Positions 8,758 through 16,844 of a stretch of DNA of 64,000 bases are shown one piece after another. The DNA comes from Streptomyces mayonensis (GTDB taxonomy: Bacteria; Actinomycetota; Actinomycetes; Streptomycetales; Streptomycetaceae), in the NCBI RefSeq assembly GCF_018982965.1, contig NZ_JACBYP010000016.1:1-64000 (forward strand). Direction: 5' to 3'. The notes beneath the pieces are model-generated. The model was not told the DNA's origin and did no database searches. It saw only the letters and a list, made by a program, of their open reading frames with translations. How positions within the stretch are numbered: the first letter of the stretch is position 1; every line of letters starts with the position of its first letter. Made by a program: the position numbers and the translations under genes.

Positions 8758-10236
8758 ATGTCCGTACCCACCGCTGCCGTCCCCACCTCCGTCGCCGCCC
8801 CGCTGCCCGTCCTCGGCCGGGACGTCACCGTCCCGCTCGTCACCGGCGGGGAGGTCACGTACGCCGCGCTCGACTACGCCGCCAGCGCCCCCGCGCTCCA
8901 GCGGGTCTGGGACGACGTGGCCGCCTACGCCCCGTACTACGGCAGCGTGCACCGCGGGGCCGGGTACCTGTCGCAGTTGTCGACCGACCTGTTCGAGAAC
9001 GCCCGGCGCACCGTCGCCCAGTTCCTCGGCTGCCGGGACGACGACCAGGTCGTCTTCACCCGCTCCACCACTGACTCCCTCAACCTCCTGGCCGGCGCGC
9101 TGCCCGCCGGCTGCCGCGTCTTCGTCTTCGAGACCGAGCACCACGCCTCGCTGCTGCCCTGGAGGGACGCGGACGTCACCTGCCTCGACGCCCCGCGCAG
9201 CCCGGCCGAGGCCGTCGAGACCCTGGAGCGCGCCCTCGCCGCCCGTACGCCGCACGGCCCCGCCCTGGTCTGTGTCACCGGCGCCTCCAACGTCACCGGC
9301 GAGCTGTGGCCGGTGCGTGAACTGGCCGCCGCCGCCCACGCGCACGGTGCCCGGATCGTGCTGGACGCCGCCCAGCTCGCCCCGCACCACCCCCTCTCGG
9401 TGAGCGACCTGGACGTGGACTGGGTCGCCTTCTCCGGGCACAAGCTGTACGCGCCCTTCGGCTCGGGTGTGCTGGCCGGGCGGGCCGACTGGCTGCGCGA
9501 GGCCGAGCCGTACCTCGCGGGCGGCGGCGCCAGCCGCAGCGTCACCCGGCGCCCCGACGGCGGCGTGGACGTGCGGTGGCACGACAGCGCCGCCCGGCAC
9601 GAGGCCGGGTCGCCCAACGTGATCGGCGCCTACGCCATCGCCTCCGCCTGCAAGGCGCTCACCGAGGCCGGGTTCGACACGCTGGTCGCCCGCGAGGAGT
9701 ACCTGATCAGCAGGGTGCGCGAGGGACTCGCCGACGTGCCCGAGGTGCGGGTGCTGTCCCTCTTCGGCGACGACGCGCCGCGGGTCGGGGTGCTCTCCTT
9801 CGTCGTCGACGGCTGGAACAGCTCCCACTTCGCCGCCGCCCTCTCCGCCGAGTACGGCATCGGCGTGCGCGACGGCCTCTTCTGCGCCCACCCGCTGCTG
9901 CGCACCCTGCTCGGCAGCGACCCGCAGACGCAGGGCGAGTGCGGGGCACCGGAGGCGGCGCCGGGGGAGAAGTCCCTCAACGCCGTCCGCGTGAGCTTCG
10001 GCGCGGGCACGCCGGACGAGCACGTCGAGCGGTTCGTGAGCGCGGTCAGGGAACTGGTCAGCGACGGCGCCCGCTGGAACTACCGCACCGAGGACGGCCG
10101 CTGCGTCCCCGACACGGCCTCCGCTGCGTCCGCCGGTCCCGCCTCCGCCGGTGCTGCGTCGGCCGGTGCTGCGTCGGCCGGTGCTGCGTCGGCCGGTCCC
10201 GCGTCGGCCGGTCCCGCGTCGGCCGACGCCGCCTGA
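8758..10236 (+). CDS. PLP-dependent class V aminotransferase / cysteine desulfurase-like protein
   Basis: This 492-residue protein has the fold-type I PLP core of the NifS/Csd superfamily. The Schiff-base lysine is Lys229 in the SGHKLYAPFGSG motif. Upstream are the PLP-pocket segments RSTTDSLNLL and FETEHHASLLPW, and LDAAQLAPHH carries the cofactor-binding aspartate. A cysteine occurs in the C-terminal lobe (DGLFCAHPLL). Control by a SAM-IV riboswitch points to sulfur amino-acid metabolism, but the exact reaction (desulfurase, lyase or aminotransferase) cannot be read from sequence. The last 35 codons are a 15-bp tandem repeat coding for Ala/Ser/Gly/Pro, beyond the family's normal end, and overlap the glycerate kinase gene on the other strand. 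Confidence 0.85.
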   Translation: MSVPTAAVPTSVAAPLPVLGRDVTVPLVTGGEVTYAALDYAASAPALQRVWDDVAAYAPYYGSVHRGAGYLSQLSTDLFENARRTVAQFLGCRDDDQVVFTRSTTDSLNLLAGALPAGCRVFVFETEHHASLLPWRDADVTCLDAPRSPAEAVETLERALAARTPHGPALVCVTGASNVTGELWPVRELAAAAHAHGARIVLDAAQLAPHHPLSVSDLDVDWVAFSGHKLYAPFGSGVLAGRADWLREAEPYLAGGGASRSVTRRPDGGVDVRWHDSAARHEAGSPNVIGAYAIASACKALTEAGFDTLVAREEYLISRVREGLADVPEVRVLSLFGDDAPRVGVLSFVVDGWNSSHFAAALSAEYGIGVRDGLFCAHPLLRTLLGSDPQTQGECGAPEAAPGEKSLNAVRVSFGAGTPDEHVERFVSAVRELVSDGARWNYRTEDGRCVPDTASAASAGPASAGAASAGAASAGAASAGPASAGPASADAA

Positions 10237-11477
10237 GTGCCAGGCGTCCGCGCCGCCCCGCCCGGCAGCCGCGAGCCCAGCACGATCATCCGCAGGGCCC
10301 GCTCCGTGGCGTCCGTGAGCAGCTCGGCGGCGCGCACCAGCGCGTCGGACAGGGCCATCGGCGCCGGCATGATCCCGTGACAGGCGTCCACCCCCGGCAC
10401 GTCGTACGCTCCCTCGCCGAGCGTGCCGGCCAGCGCCAGCACGGGCCGGCCGTGCAGTTTGGCGCGGCGGGCCACCTCGGCCGGCACCTTGCCGCGCGGC
10501 GTCTGGTGGTCCAGGGCGCCCTCGGCGGTCAGCACCAGGTCGGCCCGGGCCAGGCGGGCGTCCAGGTCGAGGTGGTCGAGGAGTACGTCGAAGCGGGGCA
10601 GCAGCCGGGCCCCGACCGCGGCGAGACCGGCGCCGAGCCCCCCGGAGGCACCGGTGCCGGGGCCGGTGCGCAGATCGGTGCCGACCACCCCGAGGTCGCG
10701 GACGAGCACGCGCGCCCAGTTCTCCAGACCGGCCGACAACTCCTCCACCTGAGCGGGTGTCGCCCCCTTCTGCGGGCCGAACACCCGGGCCACGCCCCGC
10801 TCGCCGCACAGCACGTTGAACGGGTTGCAGGCGACCAGCAGCTCGGTGTCCTTCAGCCGGGGGTCGAGCCCAGCGGGATCCACCCGGGCCAGGCGCACCA
10901 GCTCCCGTCCGCCGGGCGGCAGTTCGAAGCCGTCCGCGTCCAGCAGCCGGGCCCCGAGCGCCTGCAGCGCCCCCGCGCCCCCGTCGGAGGTGCCGGAGTC
11001 GCCGCAGCCGACCAGCACCCGCCGCACCCCGGTGTCGAGCGCGGCGCGGATCAGCTCGCCGACGCCGTACGTGGTCGTGGCGCCCGGGTCGCGCAGGGCG
11101 CGGGGGACCAGGGAGAGTCCGGCGACGGCCGCCATCTCCACCACCGCCGTGTCCACCGCCGTCCCCGGGGTGCCGAGCAGCGCGAAGTGGGTGCCGACCC
11201 GGTCGCCGACCGGGCCGGTGGCGGCCAGCTCGACGAGCCGCCCGCCGGTCGCCGCGGCCAGGGCGGTGGCCGTGCCCTCGCCGCCGTCGACCAGCGGGAT
11301 CACGTCGATCCCGGCGGCCGGCAGCACCCGGCGGACACCTGCCGCGATGGCGTCGGCGGCGGCCCGGGCGGAGAGGGACTCCTTGAAACCGCTGGGCGCC
11401 ACGACGACACGGTTCAGCGGAGAGGACGCAGGAGGCCCGGGGACGGGGGGTACGGGAACAGGGGGCACGCGGGTCAT
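10080..11477 (-). CDS. Glycerate kinase (GarK/GlxK family)
   Basis: This 465-residue protein phosphorylates glycerate with ATP. The family N-terminus VVVAPSGFKESLSA and the DGGEGT motif are present, together with the GCGDSGTSDGGAG segment. The catalytic core of about 370-380 residues ends near LLTDATERALRMIVLG; the remaining ~55 residues are an Ala/Asp/Pro repeat that runs antisense into the aminotransferase gene, overlapping it by 157 bases. Translation start is the ATG at 11477 with gaaggag upstream. A Pro/Val-rich N-terminal stretch of ~20 residues precedes the core. It lies 10 bases downstream of the SLC13-type permease gene, suggesting uptake and phosphorylation of one substrate. Confidence 0.88.
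   Translation of the reverse strand: MTRVPPVPVPPVPGPPASSPLNRVVVAPSGFKESLSARAAADAIAAGVRRVLPAAGIDVIPLVDGGEGTATALAAATGGRLVELAATGPVGDRVGTHFALLGTPGTAVDTAVVEMAAVAGLSLVPRALRDPGATTTYGVGELIRAALDTGVRRVLVGCGDSGTSDGGAGALQALGARLLDADGFELPPGGRELVRLARVDPAGLDPRLKDTELLVACNPFNVLCGERGVARVFGPQKGATPAQVEELSAGLENWARVLVRDLGVVGTDLRTGPGTGASGGLGAGLAAVGARLLPRFDVLLDHLDLDARLARADLVLTAEGALDHQTPRGKVPAEVARRAKLHGRPVLALAGTLGEGAYDVPGVDACHGIMPAPMALSDALVRAAELLTDATERALRMIVLGSRLPGGAARTPGTQAASADAGPADAGPADAAPADAAPADAAPAEAGPADAAEAVSGTQRPSSVR
10126..10230. repeat. 15-bp coding minisatellite, seven units, read on both strands
   Basis: Seven in-frame 15-base units of the form gcgtcggccggt(gct/ccc) give ASAGA/ASAGP on the plus strand (aminotransferase C-terminus). 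The same DNA read on the minus strand gives ADAGP/ADAAP in the glycerate kinase C-terminus. Copy number is likely to vary between strains. Confidence 0.95.
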
Positions 11478-11487
11478 CGGAGCTCCT

Positions 11488-12903
11488 TCAGCGGGTCACG
11501 GGCACGCCGAGCAGCGGCCAGAGGGCGACGGCGAAGAACAGCACGAGCAGGGCGGTCAGCGGGGCCAGGACGGCGGACAGCCGCAGCAGGTCGCGCGGGG
11601 TGTAGGTGGGGGTGCCGGGAAGGTCGGAGAAGAGCGTGACCGGCTTGGCGGAGGCCGGGAGCGTGTGGCAGAAACCGGCCGCCGCCGTGGAGGCGAGCGC
11701 CGCGGCCACCGGGTTGACCCCGGCGCCCGCGGCGGCGGCGATCACCAGCGGGACCAGGACGGAGGAGCGGGCCGAGCGGGACTGCAGGACCAGGTGGGCC
11801 GCCGTGCTCACCGCGACCACCACGCCGAGGAAGACGACCGGGGCGACGTCCGCGGGCAGGCCCGACACCAGCCACTGCGCCGCACCGGAGTCGGCGAGCG
11901 CGACGCCCATCGCCATCGTCGCCGCCATGAACAGCAGCAGCGACCAGGGCACCGTCCTCAGCGCGTCCTTGAGCCGCACGGTGCCCAGCGCGGGGGAGGA
12001 GGCGACGACCGCGCCGATCAGCGCCACCACCGCGGGCGACACATGGTGCAGGGGCTCGCTGCACCACAGGGCCACCACCGTGGCGAGGAGCAGCGCGCAG
12101 CGCTTCTCGGCCTGCGTCCACGGGCCGGTGACCGGGCGCTCGCTGTGCCGCTGCACCTCCTCGGCGGTGATGCGGACCGGGGCCGCGCGGTCCGCGCGCC
12201 GGGTGGTCGTCAGCAGAACGGTCTCCGCGGCGAGATGGGAGGAGGCCACCGCCAGCGGCAGCCCGAGCAGCAGCCACTCGGTGAAGCCGATCCGTTCCCC
12301 GGTCGCCTCCCACAGCACGGACACCGTGATCAGATGTGCGCCCGCACCGATCAGGGTCGCCACCGCCGACAGAAGGATCACGGTCGGAAACAGCAGCGCG
12401 AGCATCACGACCAGTCGTTTCCGGTCGGCGAGTGCCTTGGCGAGGGCCAGGAACACCGGCAGCGCGAGCGCCGCCCGCCCCGAGGTGGCCGGTACCGCGA
12501 AGGCCGTGACGACCAGCGCCGCCGTCGTCAGGTGCACCAACTGCCGCACCGTGCGCGCCCCGTCCACCAGGAACGCCGCCACCCGGCCCGCGAGCCCGGT
12601 CCGCGCCACCGCAGCCGCCAGTACGAAGGCACAGATCAGCAGCCACACCGTGGCGTCCCCGAGGGTGCCGAACAGGGTGTCGCTGCTGATCACGCCGGTC
12701 GCGGTCAGCGCCAGTCCGGCGCCCAGCGCGATGTACGTGTCGTCGATCGGCGTGCCGATCCAGGCGCAGGTGGCCAGCGCGAACACGGCGAGCGTGAGGC
12801 GCGCGTCACCGCCGAGGGCGGGGAAGTTCGCCGGGACGGCCAGCAGCGCGCACAGGGAGAGCGCCACGCACAGGGTTGCCGCGAGGCGGAGGTTCAACGT
12901 CAC
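11488..12903 (-). CDS. SLC13/DASS-type anion permease
   Basis: This 471-residue membrane protein has about 11-12 hydrophobic helices and resembles the divalent anion:sodium symporter (SLC13) family, with two similar halves. The segment PATSGRAALALPVFLALAKAL and the later RSARSSVLVPLVIAAAAGAG may correspond to the two substrate/sodium-binding re-entrant regions. Substrates of the family are dicarboxylates, citrate or sulfate; close linkage to glycerate kinase makes a small hydroxy-acid plausible but unproven. The start is GTG at 12903. A palindrome shared with the nearby two-component locus lies 46 bases upstream. Confidence 0.8.
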   Translation of the reverse strand: MTLNLRLAATLCVALSLCALLAVPANFPALGGDARLTLAVFALATCAWIGTPIDDTYIALGAGLALTATGVISSDTLFGTLGDATVWLLICAFVLAAAVARTGLAGRVAAFLVDGARTVRQLVHLTTAALVVTAFAVPATSGRAALALPVFLALAKALADRKRLVVMLALLFPTVILLSAVATLIGAGAHLITVSVLWEATGERIGFTEWLLLGLPLAVASSHLAAETVLLTTTRRADRAAPVRITAEEVQRHSERPVTGPWTQAEKRCALLLATVVALWCSEPLHHVSPAVVALIGAVVASSPALGTVRLKDALRTVPWSLLLFMAATMAMGVALADSGAAQWLVSGLPADVAPVVFLGVVVAVSTAAHLVLQSRSARSSVLVPLVIAAAAGAGVNPVAAALASTAAAGFCHTLPASAKPVTLFSDLPGTPTYTPRDLLRLSAVLAPLTALLVLFFAVALWPLLGVPVTR

Positions 12904-12948
12904 GCCATCGAGCGTTCACGGGGGCGGTGAGCCCGCCATGAGCGTCGC

Positions 12949-12964
12949 ATGAAGGAAACTTCAC
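12949..12964. promoter_or_regulatory. Candidate response-regulator operator upstream of the permease gene
   Basis: ATGAAG-GAAA-CTTCAC is an almost perfect 6-4-6 inverted repeat starting 46 bases upstream of the permease GTG. The same site, with the same flanking cgc, occurs at 15469-15484. Confidence 0.6.
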
Positions 12965-12986
12965 CGGCCGGGGAGCGGGGGACGCG

Positions 12987-13652
12987 TCACCGGGTCGGCA
13001 GCCGGTACCCCATCCCGCGCACGGTCTCCACCCGCTGCGCCCCGAGCTTCTTGCGCAGCGCCCGCACGTAGACGTCCACGATGTTGGAGCCCGGGTCGAA
13101 GTCGTAGCCCCACACGTGCGACAGGATCTGCTCGCGGGAGAGCACCTGCCCGGGATGGCGCAGGAACAACTCCAGGAGCACGAACTCACGGGCTGTCAGG
13201 TCCACGGTCCGGCCCTCGGCGCGGGCCCGGCGGGTGCGCAGGTCGAGGCTGAGCGTCCCCGACCTCAGCACCGTCACCTCCGGCGCCCCGGCCGCCGTGC
13301 GCAGCCGCAGCCGGACCCGGGCGAGCAGTTCCTCGAAGCGGAACGGCTTGGTCATCCAGTCGTCGGCGCCGCCCTCCAGGCCGGCCACCGTGTCCCGTAC
13401 CGAGTCCCGTGCGGTCAGCACGATCACCGGGGTCGTCACCCGGGCCTCGCGCAGCTCGCGCAGGACCGTGAAGCCGTCCCGGCCGGGCAGCCCGATGTCC
13501 AGCACGACCAGGTCGAAGCCGCCGGTGAGGGCGTAGGCGTGGGCGGTGTCGCCGTCGGCGACCGCGGTGGTGGTGAAGCCGTTGGCGCGCAGGCCCTTCT
13601 CGACGAAGGAGGCGATGCGTTCCTCGTCCTCGACGATGAGGATGCGGTTCAT
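12987..13652 (-). CDS. OmpR/PhoB-family response regulator
   Basis: This 221-residue regulator has an N-terminal receiver with acidic residues EDEE (8-11), phospho-acceptor Asp52 (LVVLDIGLPGRDG) and the lysine in DWMTKPF. A C-terminal winged-helix DNA-binding domain follows (TAREFVLLELFLRHPGQVLSREQIL...VDVYVRALRKKL...RGMGYRL). The ATG at 13652 is overlapped by the stop of nothing upstream; instead the kinase gene's stop (13649-13651) overlaps this start, so kinase and regulator are coupled with the kinase first. Likely targets are the palindromes at 12949 and 15469. Confidence 0.93.
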   Translation of the reverse strand: MNRILIVEDEERIASFVEKGLRANGFTTTAVADGDTAHAYALTGGFDLVVLDIGLPGRDGFTVLRELREARVTTPVIVLTARDSVRDTVAGLEGGADDWMTKPFRFEELLARVRLRLRTAAGAPEVTVLRSGTLSLDLRTRRARAEGRTVDLTAREFVLLELFLRHPGQVLSREQILSHVWGYDFDPGSNIVDVYVRALRKKLGAQRVETVRGMGYRLPTR

Positions 13653-15196
13653 GGTCGTGCCTCTTCCAGTGTGAGTACGAAGGTGGCGCCGCCGCCCTCG
13701 GTGGCGCGCAGCTCGGCCCGGCCGCCGTGGCCCTCGGCGATCGCCCGGACGATCGACAGGCCGAGCCCGGCGCCGGACCCGCGCACCCCGCGCCGTGCCG
13801 TGCCGCGCCGGAACCGTTCGAAGATCACCTCGGCGTCCTGCGGCTGGACGCCGGGTCCGCAGTCGGCGACGTACAGCTCGATGCGCGGGCCGTCGGCGCG
13901 GGAGCCCATGCGGATCCGCTGCCCGGCCGTGGTGTGCTGCACGGCGTTCTGCGCGAGCTGCACCATGGCCTGCGTGATGCGCTGCGGGTCCAGGCGCACC
14001 TCCCGGTCGGCGACCTCGGCCAGCACCCACTCGCGCTCGCCCAGGGTGCGGGCCTTGACGTAGACGTCGGCGGTGAGTTCGGCGAGCTGCACCGGCTCGG
14101 GGGTGACGAAGTCGGGGCGTTCGGCCTTGGCGAGCAGCAGCAGGTCCTCGACGATGCGGCTCATCCGGTCCAGTTCGTCGGTGACGAGGCGGACGGTCTC
14201 CTCGCGCTCCGTCGGGTCGTCGCCCATCAGCTCCAGGTGCCCGCGGACGATGGTGATCGGGGTGCGCAGTTCGTGTCCCGCGTCGTCGACGAAGCGCCGC
14301 TGGGTCGCGAAGGCGCGCTCCAGGCGGTCCAGCATGGCGTTGAACGTCCCGGCGAGGGCCGCCACGTCGTCGTGGCCGTGCACCGGGATGCGCCGGGTCA
14401 GGTCCTGCTCGGTGAGCTGGGCGGCGGTCGTGCGCACCAGCCGCACCGGCTTCAGGATGCGCCCCGCGACCACCCATGCGATGCCGGTCGTCATCAGCAG
14501 CGCGACGCCCGAGATGGCGAGCAGCACGCGGAACACCTCGTCGGCGCGCGCCTGTTCGCGTCCCGGGTGGAAGGCGACCACGAAGGCGGCCGCCGGTTCA
14601 CCGCCGTACCGGGCCACGGTGACCTTGGCCCAGCGGATCTCGCCCTCGGGCCGGTGCAGGGTGCCCGTGGAGTCGGGCGAGGCGTGGATGCGGCGCCGGG
14701 CGCCGGCGTCCTCGTGCAGGGGGCGGCCGACCGGGATCTCGCGCTGCTGGATGATCTGCGTGGGCCTGCTGCCGACCTCGCCGACCAGCCCGACCAGTTC
14801 CTCGTCCAGGTCGGCGTACTGGCGCTCCAGGAAGACCCGCAGCAGCCGGCCCGGGTCGGTGAAGGGGCGGCCCGTTGCCGGGTCGAAGCCCTGCTCCTCG
14901 AAGTTGGCGAACTCCCCGGCCTCCTGCGCGAGCAGGCCGTTGATCCGCTGGTCGGTGTCGCGCAGCAGGATCGAGCGGGTGGTCGCCGCCACCGAGGCGA
15001 GCGCCACCGCCATGACCAGCAGCAGCCAGAGCAGGATGCGGACCCGGGCGGAGATCCGGCGGCGCTCCCGGTCACCCGTCGTCGCCCGCTCCGTCGTCGG
15101 CGGCCGAGTCGTCCCCGGCCCCGTCGTTGCCGGGGCCGTCGTCCCCGGGCCCGTCGTCCCCGGTGTCCCGGCTCCGGTCGTCGTCATCGTCGTCAT
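13649..15196 (-). CDS. Membrane sensor histidine kinase
   Basis: This 515-residue kinase has a Thr/Gly/Pro-rich N-terminus, a first membrane helix (about 51-70), an extracytoplasmic sensor region of about 165 residues, a second helix (about 235-257), a HAMP linker, a HisKA domain with phospho-acceptor His308 (DDAGHELRTPIT) and an HATPase domain with QLAQNAVQHT, DCGPGVQ and GSGAGLGLSIV. The sensed signal is unknown. The ATG at 15196 gives a 125-base out-of-frame overlap with the upstream acidic-protein gene; no better in-frame start precedes the first helix, so the low-complexity N-terminus may be real or the start may be non-canonical. Confidence 0.88.
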   Translation of the reverse strand: MTTMTTTGAGTPGTTGPGTTAPATTGPGTTRPPTTERATTGDRERRRISARVRILLWLLLVMAVALASVAATTRSILLRDTDQRINGLLAQEAGEFANFEEQGFDPATGRPFTDPGRLLRVFLERQYADLDEELVGLVGEVGSRPTQIIQQREIPVGRPLHEDAGARRRIHASPDSTGTLHRPEGEIRWAKVTVARYGGEPAAAFVVAFHPGREQARADEVFRVLLAISGVALLMTTGIAWVVAGRILKPVRLVRTTAAQLTEQDLTRRIPVHGHDDVAALAGTFNAMLDRLERAFATQRRFVDDAGHELRTPITIVRGHLELMGDDPTEREETVRLVTDELDRMSRIVEDLLLLAKAERPDFVTPEPVQLAELTADVYVKARTLGEREWVLAEVADREVRLDPQRITQAMVQLAQNAVQHTTAGQRIRMGSRADGPRIELYVADCGPGVQPQDAEVIFERFRRGTARRGVRGSGAGLGLSIVRAIAEGHGGRAELRATEGGGATFVLTLEEARP

Positions 15197-15422
15197 CCGA
15201 GGGTCCGTCGGTCACCGGCGGCCGCGTCACCACCTGGTCGCTGGGCGTCGGCTCGGGCGAGGGGGAGGCGGGGGCCGGCGCCGGGGAGCCGCTGTCCAGC
15301 TCCACCTTGGACGGCACCCTGGGCTCCTGCGGGCTGTCGGTGAGGGCGAAACTGGTCGCGGCGATGCCGAGCGGGATCAGGACCACGGCCGCGAGGGCCG
15401 CCATCCGGCGGGAGAAGACCAT
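15072..15422 (-). CDS. Small exported Asp-rich protein
   Basis: The 116-residue product begins MVFSRRMAALAAVVLIPLGI, a signal peptide or membrane anchor, followed by a Pro/Ser/Thr linker and a very acidic tail with a run of seven aspartates and repeated GDDGP/GDDG units. Proteins of this type are annotated in Streptomyces as small secreted hydrophilic proteins. The acidic tail could bind metal cations; that is inference. I chose the ATG at 15422 over one at 15470, because the hydrophobic segment then follows at once and the palindrome at 15469 stays in the promoter. It is the first gene of the kinase/regulator operon and its end overlaps the kinase N-terminus in another frame. Confidence 0.78.
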   Translation of the reverse strand: MVFSRRMAALAAVVLIPLGIAATSFALTDSPQEPRVPSKVELDSGSPAPAPASPSPEPTPSDQVVTRPPVTDGPSDDDDDDDRSRDTGDDGPGDDGPGNDGAGDDSAADDGAGDDG

Positions 15423-15468
15423 GCCGCCGATCCTGCGCCCGGTACCCGGTGGCCGCGATGAGTCCCGC

Positions 15469-15484
15469 ATGAAGAACTCTTCAT
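15469..15484. promoter_or_regulatory. Candidate response-regulator operator upstream of the Asp-rich protein gene
   Basis: ATGAAG-AACT-CTTCAT is a perfect 6-4-6 inverted repeat starting 47 bases upstream of the gene's ATG, the same distance as the sister site at 12949 from its gene. Confidence 0.65.
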
Positions 15485-15588
15485 CCGCGACGGTACGGGC
15501 AGCGCGAGAGCGGCAGCCGGCGTGCGTGCGTGCGGCGGACGGCGTGCGGTACTTCTCATCCGCGAGCGGGAGGCACGCGGTTCATCCG
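15481..15588. repeat. Repeated tcatccgcga half-sites in the promoter region
   Basis: The decamer tcatccgcga occurs at 15481-15490 and 15556-15565, and tcatccg again at 15582-15588. The first copy overlaps the palindrome at 15469. They may be extra regulator half-sites. I see no gene in 15423-15617. Confidence 0.5.
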
Positions 15589-15617
15589 ATGAGGGGGGGG
15601 AGCACGCCGTCACCGGT

Positions 15618-15899
15618 TCAGTTGTCGAGCCCGATGGCGAACGCCGCCTCCAGGTCGTGCTGCGAGTACGTGCGGAACGCCACGTGGGTGTCCGTGCCCT
15701 CCACGCCCGGGATCCGGCTGATCCGGCCGGGGATGACCTCGGCCAGGTCCTCGTGCTGGTGCACCCGCACCATCGCGATCAGGTCGTAGGTGCCGGTCAC
15801 GGAGAAGACCTCGCTGACGTTCTCCAGCGCGGCGATCTGCTCCGCGATCTCGGGGATCCGGTCCACGCTGGTCTTGATGAGGACGATCGCGCTGATCAC
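15618..15899 (-). CDS. Single-domain Lrp/AsnC ligand-binding protein
   Basis: This 93-residue protein consists only of the alpha/beta ligand-binding domain of Lrp/AsnC regulators (MISAIVLIKTS...VTGTYDLIAMVRV...), without the helix-turn-helix. Such stand-alone domains bind amino acids and form ring-like oligomers or pair with full-length Lrp proteins. The GTG start at 15899 overlaps the stop of the rhomboid gene (GTGA), so the two are translated together; why a rhomboid protease and an amino-acid sensor would be coupled is not evident. Confidence 0.9.
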   Translation of the reverse strand: MISAIVLIKTSVDRIPEIAEQIAALENVSEVFSVTGTYDLIAMVRVHQHEDLAEVIPGRISRIPGVEGTDTHVAFRTYSQHDLEAAFAIGLDN

Positions 15900-16693
15900 G
15901 GCTGGTTCTCTCCCTCGGGCGCCGCCACTGGAACGCCCTCAACTCTAGTCGTACGACCGAACCGCACCCAGGCGAAGACGAAGCCGAGCCCGAAGCCCAC
16001 CAGGTGCGCGAGGTAGGCCACCCCCGGACCGTCGCCGGCCCGGCCCGCCGCCATCCACTGCAGGGCGGCCCAGAACGGCAGCACCAGCCACGCCGGAAAG
16101 CGCAGCGGCAGGAAGAAGAGGAAGGGGAACAGGCTGGTGACCCGGGCGTGCGGGAACAGGAAGAGGAACGCGCCCAGCACCGCCGAGATCGCCCCCGAGG
16201 CGCCGACCAGGGACTCCGGCGAGTCGGCGTTGGCGCCCGCGTAGCCGAGCAGCGCCAGGTAGCCGCAGCCGAGGTAGAACAGGGCGAACTGGAGCCGGCC
16301 CATCCGTTCCTCGGTCATCGCGCCGAAGACGTAGAGGAAGAGCATGTTGCCCAGCAGGTGCACCCAGCTGCCGTGGACGAACAGTGCCGTGGCCGGGGTG
16401 AGCGCCGACCCGGGGGAGTCCTCGAACAGTTCTGCGGGGATCACGCCCCAGCGCCGGAACCAGGCGCGCTGCGCGGCGAGCAGCTCCTCCCCGGTGCCGT
16501 ACTCCGGATTGAGGCCCGCCGCCGGGCTGATCAGGAACAACACACAGCAGAGCGTGATCAGTGCGTACGTCACCGGCGCCGTCCGGCCACGCGGGGCGCG
16601 GGGCCTGCGGGGCCTTCCGCTCGTGCCGAGCCTTCTGCGCGCCGCCGTCCTCCACTGGTGGATCAGGGTCATGCACTGGTGGATCATGGTCAT
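15896..16693 (-). CDS. Rhomboid-family intramembrane serine protease
   Basis: This 265-residue membrane protein has six hydrophobic helices. The first follows a basic N-terminus (about residues 40-60). The long loop with the FVHGSWVHLLGNMLFLYVFG segment, the catalytic serine motif GASGAISAVLG and the final helix with AHLVGFGLGF (catalytic histidine) are all present, so it should be active. Substrates are unknown. The N-terminus contains a duplicated heptapeptide (MTMIHQC / MTLIHQW) because a 21-bp tandem repeat spans the start region; ATG codons at 16693, 16687 and 16672 are all possible starts. Confidence 0.9.
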   Translation of the reverse strand: MTMIHQCMTLIHQWRTAARRRLGTSGRPRRPRAPRGRTAPVTYALITLCCVLFLISPAAGLNPEYGTGEELLAAQRAWFRRWGVIPAELFEDSPGSALTPATALFVHGSWVHLLGNMLFLYVFGAMTEERMGRLQFALFYLGCGYLALLGYAGANADSPESLVGASGAISAVLGAFLFLFPHARVTSLFPFLFFLPLRFPAWLVLPFWAALQWMAAGRAGDGPGVAYLAHLVGFGLGFVFAWVRFGRTTRVEGVPVAAPEGENQP

Positions 16694-16694
16694 G
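16653..16694. repeat. 21-bp tandem duplication over the rhomboid start codon
   Basis: Positions 16653-16673 and 16674-16694 are identical except for one base. Each copy carries a cat triplet (ATG on the minus strand) in the rhomboid frame, so the initiation region itself is duplicated. Confidence 0.95.
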
Positions 16695-16844
16695 AATCAT
16701 GACGTAACGGGCGTACCCGCCCACAGTGCCCCGCCGCCGTGGACACGCGGGCGTCGGGTACCCGCCAGGCCGTAGGGTTACGAGCCACACGCACCGGGGG
16801 CGGCCCGGCGCGGCACCGACACCGGAAGAGAGCGAACAGCCACG

